A DNA stretch of 64,000 bases from Streptomyces flavotricini (GCF_020639365.1 NZ_JAINUL010000001.1:4365219-4429218); one strand, 5' to 3'. Shown: positions 16,443 through 24,810, counted from the first letter of the stretch. Made by a program: numbers and translations. The notes: generated by a model from the letters alone, not told the origin.

Positions 16443-17270
16443 TCAGCGCGGCAGCGTCAGCGACCACGCCCCCGGCAGGAGCGTCCACGTGCGGCGCCGG
16501 ACGGGCCCCGCCACCAGCGCGTCCGCCCGGTAGCGGAAGTCCGATCCCGACACCGTCACCGAGGCCGCCTTCACCCGCAGAGAAGGGCCGCCGGCCAGCC
16601 GGACCGTCACCTCCGCCACCCCGCCGGAGGACGACGCCGGCACCACCCGCAGGTCCTCCAGCACCCGGTCCACGTCCACCAGCAGCTGCCCGTCCGCCTC
16701 CACCCGCAGCCGGTGCCCCACCCGGGCACCCGGCGGGACCAGCGTCCGCACCAGCGAGCGGTACGCGCTCCACACCGACGGCCCCGAAGGCCTGGCCGCC
16801 GCCCGGACGGGTGGAATCCGCAGATCCCCGAGCACCACCCCGTCGCTGTCGTCGACCAGGAGGTCCCGCGTCCGCACGGCCCCGTCCAGCACCGAGCGCG
16901 CCGCGGCCACCGCCGACAGCGGAACACCGAGGGTCCGCGCCAGCCCCAGCGACCCCACCTGCCCCACCGGAATCAGCGAAACGGCCCCGTCGCCAAGCCC
17001 GCGCTCCCGGTACAGCAGCCCCACGGCCCGTACCAGCGCCCGGTCGTCGCCGACGATCACCGGCTGCCGATGGCCCCGGCGGGCAAGAGCCCGCGCAAAC
17101 TCCTCCTGCGAATCCGGGAGGCAGATTTTCGCCGCGGCTCCCGCCGACAGAACATCCTTCGCGATCCGCACGGACTCGCCGTCAAGACGGCGGGCGACCG
17201 GGTCGACGAGCACGAGCAGGCCGCCTACCGGCGCGCCCGCATGGCTCATGGTGGGCTCTGGAGCCGACAC
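16443..17270 (-). CDS. Diacylglycerol-kinase-like protein, catalytic motifs degenerate
   Basis: The 275-residue chain has the two-domain layout of bacterial diacylglycerol/sphingosine kinases, but the key motifs are altered. The nucleotide-binding GGDGT is VGDDR in VIVGDDRALVRAV, and GTGND is GQVGS in IPVGQVGSLGLAR. It is therefore probably not an active lipid kinase, perhaps a lipid-binding protein. GTG 17270 is preferred because GAGGAAGGA precedes it; ATGs at 17303 and 17249 are also in frame. It diverges from purA, and the two share an upstream region with a strong hairpin. Confidence 0.75.
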   Translation of the reverse strand: MSAPEPTMSHAGAPVGGLLVLVDPVARRLDGESVRIAKDVLSAGAAAKICLPDSQEEFARALARRGHRQPVIVGDDRALVRAVGLLYRERGLGDGAVSLIPVGQVGSLGLARTLGVPLSAVAAARSVLDGAVRTRDLLVDDSDGVVLGDLRIPPVRAAARPSGPSVWSAYRSLVRTLVPPGARVGHRLRVEADGQLLVDVDRVLEDLRVVPASSSGGVAEVTVRLAGGPSLRVKAASVTVSGSDFRYRADALVAGPVRRRTWTLLPGAWSLTLPR

Positions 17271-17304
17271 CTCGGTCCTTCCTCGGGTAGCATCTTTGTG
17301 CAAG

Positions 17305-17332
17305 AGGCCCTTGCGCTATTGCGCCAGGGCCT
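17305..17332. promoter_or_regulatory. Strong hairpin between divergent kinase-like gene and purA
   Basis: AGGCCCT-T-GCGC, loop TATT, GCGC-C-AGGGCCT forms an 11-bp stem with one mismatch. Because the flanking genes point away from it, it is not a normal 3' terminator. It could be an operator, or a 5' leader structure of purA, which starts 100 bp downstream. Confidence 0.55.
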
Positions 17333-17433
17333 TCGTCTATTCCGGGGTACCGGTCCGACGGCTCAGCCTGCGGTGTACATCGTCGTACGCCCCCTGACCT
17401 TGGACATGCCCCATCCGGAAGAGGTGTACGCCT

Positions 17434-18717
17434 GTGCCCGCTCTTGTGCTGCTCGGAGCTCAGTGGGGTGACGAGGGCAAGGGAAAGGCCACCGACCTGC
17501 TCGGTGGTTCCGTTGATTATGTGGTGCGCTACCAGGGCGGCAACAACGCCGGCCACACGGTCGTCGTAGGCGACCAGAAGTACGCGCTGCACCTTCTCCC
17601 TTCCGGCATCCTCTCCCCCGGATGCACCCCGGTCATCGGCAACGGCGTCGTCGTCGACCCGGCCGTCCTGCTCTCCGAGCTGCGCGGCCTGAACGAGCGC
17701 GGCATCGACACCTCCAAGCTGCTCATCAGCGGCAACGCGCACCTGATCACGCCGTACAACGTCACCCTCGACAAGGTCGGCGAGCGCTTCCTCGGCAAGC
17801 GCAAGATCGGTACGACCGGCCGCGGCATCGGTCCGACGTACGCGGACAAGATCAACCGCATCGGCATCCGGGTCCAGGACCTGTACGACGAGTCGATCCT
17901 CGCCCAGAAGGTCGAAGCGGCGCTGGAGGGCAAGAACCAGCTCCTCGCCAAGCTCTACAACCGCCGCGCCATCGAGGCGGCGGCGATCGTGGAGGAGATG
18001 CTCCAGTACGCGGAGCAGATCAAGCCGTACGTCGCCGACACCACCCTGATCCTCAACAACGCGCTCGACGAGGACAAGGTCGTGCTGTTCGAGGGCGGCC
18101 AGGGCACCCTGCTCGACGTCGACCACGGCACGTACCCCTTCGTCACCTCCTCGAACCCGACGGCGGGCGGCGCCTGCACCGGCACCGGCGTGGGCCCGAC
18201 GAAGATCAGCCGCGTCATCGGCATCCTGAAGGCGTACACGACCCGCGTGGGCGCCGGCCCGTTCCCGACCGAGCTGTTCGACCAGGACGGCGAGGACCTG
18301 CGCCGCATCGGCGGCGAGCGCGGCGTGACCACCGGCCGCGACCGCCGCTGCGGCTGGTTCGACGCGCCGATCGCGCGTTACGCCACCCGCGTGAACGGGC
18401 TGACGGACTTCTTCCTCACCAAGCTGGACGTGCTGACCGGCTGGGAGCAGATCCCGGTCTGCGTCGCGTACGAGATCGACGGCAAGCGCGTCGAGGAGCT
18501 CCCGTACTCGCAGACGGACTTCCACCACGCGAAGCCGATCTACGAGAACCTGCCCGGCTGGTCCGAGGACATCACCAAGGCCAAGACGTTCTCTGACCTC
18601 CCGAAGAACGCCCAGGCGTACGTGAAGGCCCTCGAGGAGATGTCGGGCGCCCCGATCTCCGCGATCGGCGTCGGCCCCGGCCGCACCGAGACGATCGAGA
18701 TCAACTCGTTCCTCTAG
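17434..18717 (+). CDS. purA: Adenylosuccinate synthetase
   Basis: This 427-residue cytoplasmic enzyme makes adenylosuccinate from IMP, aspartate and GTP, the first committed step to AMP. The GTP-binding loop GDEGKGK is at residues 12-18 with catalytic Asp13. The second catalytic residue is His41 in NNAGHTVV, and the conserved FEGGQGTLLD and GVGPGR motifs are present. Length equals the family norm. GTG 17434 has GAAGAGG eight bases upstream. It stands alone, with its own strong terminator at 18728. The long leader may carry regulation. Confidence 0.98.
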   Translation: MPALVLLGAQWGDEGKGKATDLLGGSVDYVVRYQGGNNAGHTVVVGDQKYALHLLPSGILSPGCTPVIGNGVVVDPAVLLSELRGLNERGIDTSKLLISGNAHLITPYNVTLDKVGERFLGKRKIGTTGRGIGPTYADKINRIGIRVQDLYDESILAQKVEAALEGKNQLLAKLYNRRAIEAAAIVEEMLQYAEQIKPYVADTTLILNNALDEDKVVLFEGGQGTLLDVDHGTYPFVTSSNPTAGGACTGTGVGPTKISRVIGILKAYTTRVGAGPFPTELFDQDGEDLRRIGGERGVTTGRDRRCGWFDAPIARYATRVNGLTDFFLTKLDVLTGWEQIPVCVAYEIDGKRVEELPYSQTDFHHAKPIYENLPGWSEDITKAKTFSDLPKNAQAYVKALEEMSGAPISAIGVGPGRTETIEINSFL

Positions 18718-19030
18718 GACCGACGCGAAAGGGGCGGTGCGCCACACGGCGCACCGCCCCTTTCCGCTTCCCGTCGTGTCGGTCGTTCTCGTAGAAGCCG
18801 AGGCAGTCGACGACCACGTCGACGCCCTCCCAGCCCTGGTTCCAGAAGTCGATGACGTCCCCCTTGCCGCCGGACGTCTGGACGATGCCGTGTGCGGTGG
18901 TGGCATACGTGTCCAGCGTGATGCCCAGATCCGGGTTCCCCCCGGCGGGCGCGGCCTGCGCCGTTGCGGGGACGAGACCGAGACCGGCTGTCTCGGGGGC
19001 GGCGGAGACTGCGCGTCGGCGATTGCGCAC
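18701..19030 (-). pseudogene. Broken partial copy of the neighbouring secreted repeat protein
   Basis: From GTG 19030 (GGGGGG upstream) the frame encodes a short basic start and an Ala-rich segment resembling a worn signal peptide. A 40-residue block, VQTSGGKGDVIDFWNQGW then VVVDCLGFY, follows. This block matches the C-terminus of the large protein encoded next upstream (VQTSGGKGGVIDFWNQGW, MIVDLIAWY). Everything between is missing. The frame has lost its natural stop and runs through the purA terminator into the purA 3' end. It is a deletion remnant of a tandem duplicate. Confidence 0.7.
18728..18763. terminator. purA terminator
   Basis: A perfect 15-bp stem (AAAGGGGCGGTGCGC and its complement) with the six-base loop CACACG lies 10 bp after the purA stop and ends in TTT. 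It can act in both directions. Confidence 0.9.
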
Positions 19031-19107
19031 CGGCCCCCCGTGTTCCTGTGAGCGCGTGGAGCGAGTAGCGAGAAGCGAGCAACGTGGAGCGTGGAGCGCT
19101 TCTCGGA

Positions 19108-20805
19108 CTAGCTGGTCTGGTACCAGGCGATCAGGTCGACGATCATGTCGATGTCCTGCCAGCCCTGGTTCCAGAAGTCGATGACGCCGCCCTTGCCCCC
19201 GGACGTCTGGACCAGGTTGGGCACGGTCGCACCCGCCGTCCAGTTCACGGACGAGGAGACGGGCCGCTGCGGCGTGACCGCGGTGCCGTTCCGGTAGTCG
19301 GGCCAGGTGTTCGGGTCCGCGGTGACCGACAGGAAGCCCGCTTCCTTGGTGTTGGTGACCGTGGTGTTCAGCACCCAGCCGTCGATGTCGGAGTTCGTCG
19401 TGTCGGCGTCGAACCGGACGGGGAGCATCGTACGGCCCGGCACCGGGCCGGCCTTGCGGCCCCAGCTGTCGATACGGGTGTCCAGGACCCGGTACGGGCC
19501 CCCGAGGCACACGAGGGCCGCCCTGCTGTCGGTGCTGTAGTAGCCGACCACGTCGGCCACCACGTCGGCCCGGTCCCAGCTGCCGTTGCGGATGGTGATC
19601 TTCCCGTCGGGGCCGACCGGCACGATCACCGCGTTCGAGACCGTCTGACCTGCGGCGAAGTTCACGCTGGAGGTGGACGGCGCCGCCTGTCCGCTCGGGT
19701 ACGCGGTCAGGTGGCCCGCCGCCCGCGGATTCGTGACCGTCAGGTTGAGCGCCACCGCGGTGACGCCCTTGGGGACGCCCCCGCGCCCGGCCATGTCGAC
19801 GCCGAAGGTCCCGTAGCCGGCCACCTGACCCTTCGCCGTACCGATGCCCTCGCGGGTGTCGACGGCGCGGACCGGGTTCAGCGTGGTGTAGCCGCTGGCG
19901 ACCGACGCCGTGAAGTAGCCGGTGACGTCCGCGATCAGGTCGACGGAGTCCCAGCCTCCGTTGATCAGGTGCACGGACCCGTCCTTGGCGACCGGCACGA
20001 TCACCTGGTTCGCGACGGTCTGCCCCGGGGCGTAGTTCAGGTTCGACCCGGTCTCGAAGCCGTCCTTGTCGGGCTGGACCACGACGTGACCCGCTCCCGC
20101 GGCGTTGGTGGCGGTGACGTTCAGGACCACTTCGGTGACCCCGGCGGGGATCTTGGCCGCGCCCGCGACCTTCAGGACCACGGAGCCCCGCCCGGCGACC
20201 TTGGCCTGCGCGGCGCCGAGGCCGGCGCGGGTGTCCAGCAGGCGCGTGGGCGCGTGGGCGGTGTACTCGCTGCCCGAGGTGACGAAGTCGAGCCGGTTCA
20301 CGGCCTCGGCGCCGTTCGTGGTGTCCTTCACCGTGACCGTGACGGTGTACGAGCCGACGGCGGCGTACGTGTGCTGGGTGTTGCGCCGGTCGTAGCCCGT
20401 GCTGGAGGCCGTGACCTTGTCCGAGCTCCCGTCACCCCAGGCGATGGTGATGTCGAGATCGGCGACCTCGCTGCTGACGCGCGTCGTCAGGTCGATCGAG
20501 TGCGCGGTCGGCGTACTGGCTTCCAGATCGATCGCCAGGTACGGGTTCGTCTGCGCGCCCTGCGCGCCCTGCGCCCGCGCGGTCCCCCCGGACCGGGTCC
20601 CCGGCGTGACCACCGTACGGTCGGCCGGGCTGGAGAAGGTCTTGCCCCCCGGCCGCGACCCACCCGTGCCCGGGTTCACCCCGGTCGCCGCGGCCACGCC
20701 GTGGCCGGGCGGAACGGCGGGACCGGCCGCGGCGGCCGGAACGGAGGCGAGTCCTGCGAAAGCCGCCACGAGGGCGGCGGAAAACATGAGACGGCGACGG
20801 AGCAC
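19108..20805 (-). CDS. Secreted PKD-domain protein with three DTR repeats
   Basis: The 565-residue protein has a Sec signal peptide (basic start, FSAALVAAFAGLASV, then AAA), a proline/glycine-rich linker and a PKD-like beta domain (about residues 75-170, ITIAWGDGSS and TYAAVGSYTVTVTV). Three related blocks of about 120 residues follow, opening with R-x-x-DTR and closing with D-x-x-x-D-V-x-GYY/F. It is probably an extracellular adhesion or polysaccharide-binding protein; no catalytic site is seen. GTG 20805 is chosen for the AGGGGGG before it. A shrunken copy of its C-terminus lies downstream, and an inverted repeat sits in its leader. Confidence 0.8.
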   Translation of the reverse strand: MLRRRLMFSAALVAAFAGLASVPAAAAGPAVPPGHGVAAATGVNPGTGGSRPGGKTFSSPADRTVVTPGTRSGGTARAQGAQGAQTNPYLAIDLEASTPTAHSIDLTTRVSSEVADLDITIAWGDGSSDKVTASSTGYDRRNTQHTYAAVGSYTVTVTVKDTTNGAEAVNRLDFVTSGSEYTAHAPTRLLDTRAGLGAAQAKVAGRGSVVLKVAGAAKIPAGVTEVVLNVTATNAAGAGHVVVQPDKDGFETGSNLNYAPGQTVANQVIVPVAKDGSVHLINGGWDSVDLIADVTGYFTASVASGYTTLNPVRAVDTREGIGTAKGQVAGYGTFGVDMAGRGGVPKGVTAVALNLTVTNPRAAGHLTAYPSGQAAPSTSSVNFAAGQTVSNAVIVPVGPDGKITIRNGSWDRADVVADVVGYYSTDSRAALVCLGGPYRVLDTRIDSWGRKAGPVPGRTMLPVRFDADTTNSDIDGWVLNTTVTNTKEAGFLSVTADPNTWPDYRNGTAVTPQRPVSSSVNWTAGATVPNLVQTSGGKGGVIDFWNQGWQDIDMIVDLIAWYQTS

Positions 20806-20833
20806 CGTTCCCCCCTTGGTCTGGTGCAAAACC

Positions 20834-20862
20834 CTGAACGGGTTCGAAAAAATCCCGTTCAG
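20834..20862. promoter_or_regulatory. CTGAACGGG inverted repeat in the leader of the repeat-protein gene
   Basis: Perfect 9-bp arms CTGAACGGG/CCCGTTCAG flank an 11-base A/T-rich centre, 29 bp before GTG 20805. It may be a repressor site, or an RNA hairpin with a U-rich loop that affects translation or export-linked control of the secreted protein. Confidence 0.6.
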
Positions 20863-20946
20863 CGTACAGACAGGTCGGCTCCTCGGACCACGGGGTTCTT
20901 CCTCGTCACGTCCACGGGCAGTGGGGTCACCAGGCCCCACCAGGCC

Positions 20947-21831
20947 CTACCAGGCGAGCTGCGAGATCTCCTCGGCCACCACCGCGCAGGCGTCGGCCGC
21001 GGGGTCGATGAGCGGGAAGTGGCCGACCCCGTCCAGCAGCGTCAGCCCCACGGTCTCGCCGGCCTTCGCCGCCGCGGCCACGTACGACTCCGCCACCGAC
21101 GACGGGACCACGATGTCCTCCCGGCCGTGGACGACGGCCGTCGCGATCCCGGTCGGCAGCAGGACCGCCGGGTCCGCGAACGGCAGCCGCTGCGCCCACT
21201 GTTCGGCGCCGCCCAGCAACTGCGCGGACGCGCCCCCGCACACACCCAGCTCCTCCGCGGCCACGAAGTCCGCGATCGGGGCGAGCGCCACCACGCCGCG
21301 CAGCAGCGGCGGGGAGGGCAGTCTCCAGGCGTCCGGGGACGCGGGCGGCAGGACGTGCCGGGCCGACGCCCACAGCGCGAGGTGGCCGCCCGCGGAATGG
21401 CCGGTGATGACCGTACGGCGCGGGTCGGCCTGCGGGAGGTGGGCCGGGACCAGCTCCGGGAGCGCGTCCATCGCGGCGGCCACGTCGTCGAAGGTCTCGG
21501 GCCAGCGGCCGGCCATGTGCCCCTCGGCGTCCTGGTGCGGCAGGGAACTTCCGCGCCGGTACTCGACGTTGGCGACGGCGAAACCCCGTCGGGCCAGGAA
21601 GTCCGCGAGCGGGGTGATGTGGTGCCGGTCGTACGGGGCGCGCCAGGCGCCGCCGTGCAGGAGCACGACCAGCGGGGCCGCGCCCGCGGCGCCCCCGCCG
21701 CGCGGGGCGTAGAAGTCGATCACCTGGTCGGGGTGGTTCCCGTAGGCCCCGGTCGCGTCGGGGGCTACCGGCGGGTGGGCGAAGGCCGAGGCGGCCTCGG
21801 CGGCGTCCCGTTCGACTGCGGGGTCCGTCAT
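20947..21831 (-). CDS. Alpha/beta hydrolase, probable kynurenine formamidase
   Basis: The 294-residue enzyme has the hormone-sensitive-lipase oxyanion motif HGGAW (residues 59-63), nucleophile Ser146 in GHSAGGH, an acid in GREDIVVPSS and a histidine in GVGHFPL. Family membership alone gives only an esterase/amidase. The gene lies immediately after kynureninase and tryptophan dioxygenase on the same strand, so the missing middle step, N-formylkynurenine to kynurenine plus formate, is the natural assignment. A GC hairpin separates it from kynU by 166 bp, so it may be expressed partly from its own promoter. Confidence 0.8.
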   Translation of the reverse strand: MTDPAVERDAAEAASAFAHPPVAPDATGAYGNHPDQVIDFYAPRGGGAAGAAPLVVLLHGGAWRAPYDRHHITPLADFLARRGFAVANVEYRRGSSLPHQDAEGHMAGRWPETFDDVAAAMDALPELVPAHLPQADPRRTVITGHSAGGHLALWASARHVLPPASPDAWRLPSPPLLRGVVALAPIADFVAAEELGVCGGASAQLLGGAEQWAQRLPFADPAVLLPTGIATAVVHGREDIVVPSSVAESYVAAAAKAGETVGLTLLDGVGHFPLIDPAADACAVVAEEISQLAW

Positions 21832-21941
21832 CGGCTCAACCTCTCGGTAACGCGTGGGACTGGTGTTCCGGCAGAGCGGGACCGTATCAGGCCGGAACAG
21901 GCCCGTCGGTGGCGGGCGGGGACCTTGGCCGGGATGTGCGG

Positions 21942-21971
21942 GGGCGGGCGGAGCCGAAGCCCCGCCCGCCC
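21942..21971 (-). terminator. Hairpin after kynU
   Basis: GGGCGGGCGG and CCGCCCGCCC form a ten-base stem in the gap between kynU and the formamidase gene. It may attenuate rather than stop transcription into the third gene of the pathway. Confidence 0.55.
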
Positions 21972-21997
21972 TTTTGCCGTGACGTTTCGCCCCTACA

Positions 21998-23221
21998 TCA
22001 CCCGAAGATGTGACCCAGTGTCCGGGCCGCGCGCTCCGCGTCGGCGAAACCGACGTAGAGCGGGGTGAAACCGAAGCGCAGGACGTCGGGGGCGCGGAAG
22101 TCCCCGATCACGCCGCGGGAGATCAGGTCGTCCATGACCGCGCGGGCGTTCTCGGTGCGCAGCGAGACCTGGCTGCCGCGCCGGCCGTGCTCGGCCGGGG
22201 TGACCGATTCGACCTTGCCGGCCGGGACGTACGCGGCCACGCACTCCAGGAAGAAGTCGGTCAGGGCGAGGGACTTGGCCCGTACGGCTTCCACCGAGAC
22301 CCCGTCCCAGGCGTCGAGCGCCGCTTCCAGGGCCAGCATGGACAGGATGTCCGGGGTGCCGACCCGGCCGCGGACCGCGCCGGCCGCCGGGGTGTAGTCG
22401 GGGGTCATCGCGAACGGCTCCGCGTGGCCGTTCCAGCCGGGGAGCGGGGAGTCGAAGGCCTGCTGGTGGCGTTCGGCGATGTAGAGGTACGCCGGGGAAC
22501 CGGGGCCTCCGTTCAGGTACTTGTACGTACAGCCGACCGCGAGGTCGACACCGTGCTCGTCCAGGCCGACGGGGAGCGCGCCGGCCGAGTGGCACAGGTC
22601 CCAGACGGTGACGGCGCCGGCGGCGCGGGCCGCCGCGGTGAGGGCCGGGAGGTCGTGGAGGCGGCCGGTGCGGTAGTCGACGTGGTTGAGGAGGACGACG
22701 GCGGTGTCCTCGCTCATCGCCTCGGCCGCGCGCGAGGGGTCGACCGGCATGACGGTGAGGCCGGTCATCCGGGCGGCCGACTCGGCGATGTAGCCGTCGG
22801 TGGGGAAGGTGGAGGCGTCGACCAGCATCCGCGTACGGCCGGGGCCGGCCAGGCGGGCGGCTCCGACCAGCGCCTTGAACAGGTTGACGCTGGTGGAGTC
22901 GCCGACGACCGTCTGGCCGGGGGCGGCGCCGATCAGCGGGGACAGCTTGTCGCCGATCCGCTCGGGCGCGGTCCACCAGGTGCCGGTGCTCCAGGACTGG
23001 ATGAGCTCCGTGCCCCACTCGTGCGTGATGACCTGGGCGATGCGGGCCGCGACCCCGGTCGTCAGCGCTCCCAGCGAGTTGCCGTCCAGGTAGACGACCC
23101 CGTCGGGGAGGCTGAAGCGGTCGCGCAGCTTGCCGAGCTCGTCCGCGGTGTCGAGGGCGGCGGCGCGGGCGGCGAGGTCCGCCGGGGACCCCGCGCCGTA
23201 CGAGGAGTTCGCGTCAGACAT
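21998..23221 (-). CDS. kynU: Kynureninase
   Basis: This 407-residue fold-type I PLP enzyme cleaves kynurenine to anthranilate and alanine. The cofactor lysine is Lys234 in GCTYKYLNGGPG, the Asp that binds the pyridine nitrogen is in WDLCHSAGA, and STSVNLFKAL near residue 110 holds the phosphate. Length is normal for the bacterial family. The start overlaps the dioxygenase gene by eight bases, so the two are translated together. Alternative substrate 3-hydroxykynurenine cannot be excluded, but no kynurenine monooxygenase gene lies nearby. Confidence 0.96.
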   Translation of the reverse strand: MSDANSSYGAGSPADLAARAAALDTADELGKLRDRFSLPDGVVYLDGNSLGALTTGVAARIAQVITHEWGTELIQSWSTGTWWTAPERIGDKLSPLIGAAPGQTVVGDSTSVNLFKALVGAARLAGPGRTRMLVDASTFPTDGYIAESAARMTGLTVMPVDPSRAAEAMSEDTAVVLLNHVDYRTGRLHDLPALTAAARAAGAVTVWDLCHSAGALPVGLDEHGVDLAVGCTYKYLNGGPGSPAYLYIAERHQQAFDSPLPGWNGHAEPFAMTPDYTPAAGAVRGRVGTPDILSMLALEAALDAWDGVSVEAVRAKSLALTDFFLECVAAYVPAGKVESVTPAEHGRRGSQVSLRTENARAVMDDLISRGVIGDFRAPDVLRFGFTPLYVGFADAERAARTLGHIFG

Positions 23222-24059
23222 GGCTGCGCGCCGTCCAGAGCTCCGGGAACACGTTCTTCGTGGCGCGCTTTTCGAGCCAGGTCACGCCGGCCGAGCCGCC
23301 CGTGCCGGTCTTGGCGCCCATCGCACGGCGGGTGGCGACCAGGTGGTCGTTGCGCCAGCGCCAGACGAGCTCCGCGACGTCCGTGAGGACCTCGCCCAGA
23401 CGGTGCAGGTCGTGCTGCGCGTCGGGGTCCGCGTACAGGGAGGTCCAGACGGCCTCGACCTCGGGCGAGGGCTCGTACCGCCGGGAGAGGTCCCGGTCCA
23501 GGACCGCCTGCGGGACGGGCAGGCCGCGGCGGGCCAGCAGGCGCAGCACCTCGTCGTACAGGCTGGGCTCCTGGAGGGCCTTCTCCAGCTCCGCGTGGAC
23601 GCGCGGGGCGCCGCGGTGCGGGACGAGCATCGACGCGGACTTGTCGCCGAGGAGGAACTCCATGCGGCGGTACATCGCCGACTGGAAGCCCGAGCCCTCG
23701 CCGAGGGCGGCGCGGTAGGCGTTGAACTGGCCCGGGGTGAGCTGGGCGAGCGGGCGCCAGGAGGCGTTGAGGGCCTCCAGTTCGCGGAGGGATCGTTTCA
23801 GCGCATCCATCGCGACCGGGATGTCGTCCTCGCGGAGGGCCTTCGCGGCCGTCTCCCATTCGTGGACGATGACCGTGAACCACAGCTCCATGACCTGGGT
23901 CGTCACCAGGAAGACCATCTCGCCCGGGTCGTCCGAGCGGGGGTGCTGGAGGTGGGTGAGGACGTCCGCCTGGACGTAGTCCTCGTACGGGGTCGTGCCG
24001 GCGAAGTCGAGGTTCGGGGTGTCCGAACCGGCTCCGGAGGCATCAAGGGTGTTCGACAT
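23214..24059 (-). CDS. kynA: Tryptophan 2,3-dioxygenase
   Basis: This 281-residue heme enzyme opens the indole ring of L-tryptophan to give N-formylkynurenine. Typical segments are TPYEDYVQAD, LVTTQVMELWF, the substrate/heme-contact stretch FQSAMYRRMEFLLG and the C-terminal WRNDHLVATRRAMG with KTGTGGSAGVTWL. Length and motif order fit the bacterial TDO family. ATG 24059 has GAGGAG nine bases upstream. It is first in the kynurenine operon. A -10 TATGAT and a perfect palindrome lie upstream, so it is probably under activator or repressor control by a tryptophan-pathway metabolite. Confidence 0.96.
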   Translation of the reverse strand: MSNTLDASGAGSDTPNLDFAGTTPYEDYVQADVLTHLQHPRSDDPGEMVFLVTTQVMELWFTVIVHEWETAAKALREDDIPVAMDALKRSLRELEALNASWRPLAQLTPGQFNAYRAALGEGSGFQSAMYRRMEFLLGDKSASMLVPHRGAPRVHAELEKALQEPSLYDEVLRLLARRGLPVPQAVLDRDLSRRYEPSPEVEAVWTSLYADPDAQHDLHRLGEVLTDVAELVWRWRNDHLVATRRAMGAKTGTGGSAGVTWLEKRATKNVFPELWTARSHV

Positions 24060-24138
24060 CGCTGTCTCCTCGACACGTGCTTCCGGGTAGCGGTCCGCCC
24101 CTTCCGATGGGTGAGTGGAGCCCCGGTCCCCTGCTCGC

Positions 24139-24144
24139 ATCATA
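24139..24144 (-). promoter_or_regulatory. -10 box of the kynurenine operon
   Basis: TATGAT on the minus strand lies about 80 bp before the dioxygenase start and closely matches the housekeeping -10 consensus. There is no good -35 at 17-18 bp, which fits an activated promoter. Confidence 0.6.
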
Positions 24145-24174
24145 GGACCGGTTGCCCGGCTCCCTCTATTGGGG

Positions 24175-24190
24175 TGTGACCGGGGTCACA
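24175..24190. promoter_or_regulatory. TGTGACC-GG-GGTCACA palindrome upstream of the dioxygenase gene
   Basis: A perfect 7-bp inverted repeat with a two-base spacer is centred about 40-50 bp upstream of the presumed transcription start of the kynurenine operon. This is an activator-like position. The regulator is not identifiable in the window. Confidence 0.65.
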
Positions 24191-24209
24191 GGTGTTTTTC
24201 GGACACTAC

Positions 24210-24249
24210 GGCATGCCGGGCCCCCGCGCTCGGGGTCCCGGCATGCCGG
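24210..24249 (-). terminator. Terminator of the DUF3151 gene
   Basis: CGGCATGCCGGG with further C's pairs with CCCGGCATGCCG across a short GC loop, 19 bp after the DUF3151 stop. Confidence 0.8.
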
Positions 24250-24267
24250 ATGGGGATCAGGCGCGGC

Positions 24268-24681
24268 TCAGGCGCCGAGCACGTCCGCGGCCGTCTCGGA
24301 GGAGTCGCGCAGGAAGGTCGAGCAGCGCTCGTACTCCTCCTTCTCGCCGATCGCGCCGGCCGCGCGGGACAGGGCGTGGAGGGCGCGCAGGAAGCCGCGG
24401 TTCGGCTCGTGCTCCCACGGCACCGGGCCGTGGCCCTTCCAGCCGGCGCGGCGCAGCGCGTCGAGGCCGCGGTGGTAGCCCGTACGGGCGTACGCGTACG
24501 ACTCGACGGTCCGGCCGGCGGCGAACGCCTCGTCGGCGAGGACCGCCCAGGCGAGGGAGGAGGTCGGGTGCGCGGCCGCCACCTCGACGGCGGGCGTGCC
24601 CGCGGCGATGGCCTCGCGGCCCGGCTCGTCGGGGAGGTGGGTGGGGGCGGGGCCCCCGAGCAGGTTCTGGTGAATGGACAT
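24268..24681 (-). CDS. DUF3151 domain protein
   Basis: This 137-residue cytoplasmic helical protein belongs to the actinobacteria-specific DUF3151 family. It is recognised by NLLGGPAPTHLPDEP at the start, HPTSSLAWAVLADEAF in the middle and the conserved YAYARTGYHRGLDALRRAGWKG. The segment resembles a tetratricopeptide-like helical hairpin. Function is unknown. It is commonly found next to fructose-bisphosphate aldolase in actinomycetes, as here, but the aldolase terminator at 24744 separates the two transcripts. ATG 24681 is chosen because homologues begin at this point. Confidence 0.85.
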   Translation of the reverse strand: MSIHQNLLGGPAPTHLPDEPGREAIAAGTPAVEVAAAHPTSSLAWAVLADEAFAAGRTVESYAYARTGYHRGLDALRRAGWKGHGPVPWEHEPNRGFLRALHALSRAAGAIGEKEEYERCSTFLRDSSETAADVLGA

Positions 24682-24743
24682 GCCCCAAGTCTGGGGTATC
24701 CGGCCCCTCGACGGCTCGGCCGCCCCGGCCCGGGCGATCACGC

Positions 24744-24789
24744 CGAAGGGCCCGGGTCCGCCGTCGCGAGACGGCGGCCCGGGCCCTTC
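24744..24789. terminator. fbaA terminator
   Basis: A stem of about 20 bp (CGAAGGGCCCGGG then CCGCCGTC and its complement) with a GCGA loop lies 22 bp after the fbaA stop. Confidence 0.9.
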
Positions 24790-24810
24790 GGTCGTACGAG
24801 GTGGCGGGTA

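Noticed and set aside
19084..22068. Very long + strand open frame across the secreted-repeat and formamidase genes
   Set aside because: It is antisense to two genes with signal peptide, catalytic motifs and ribosome sites. It arises from high GC on the complementary frame.
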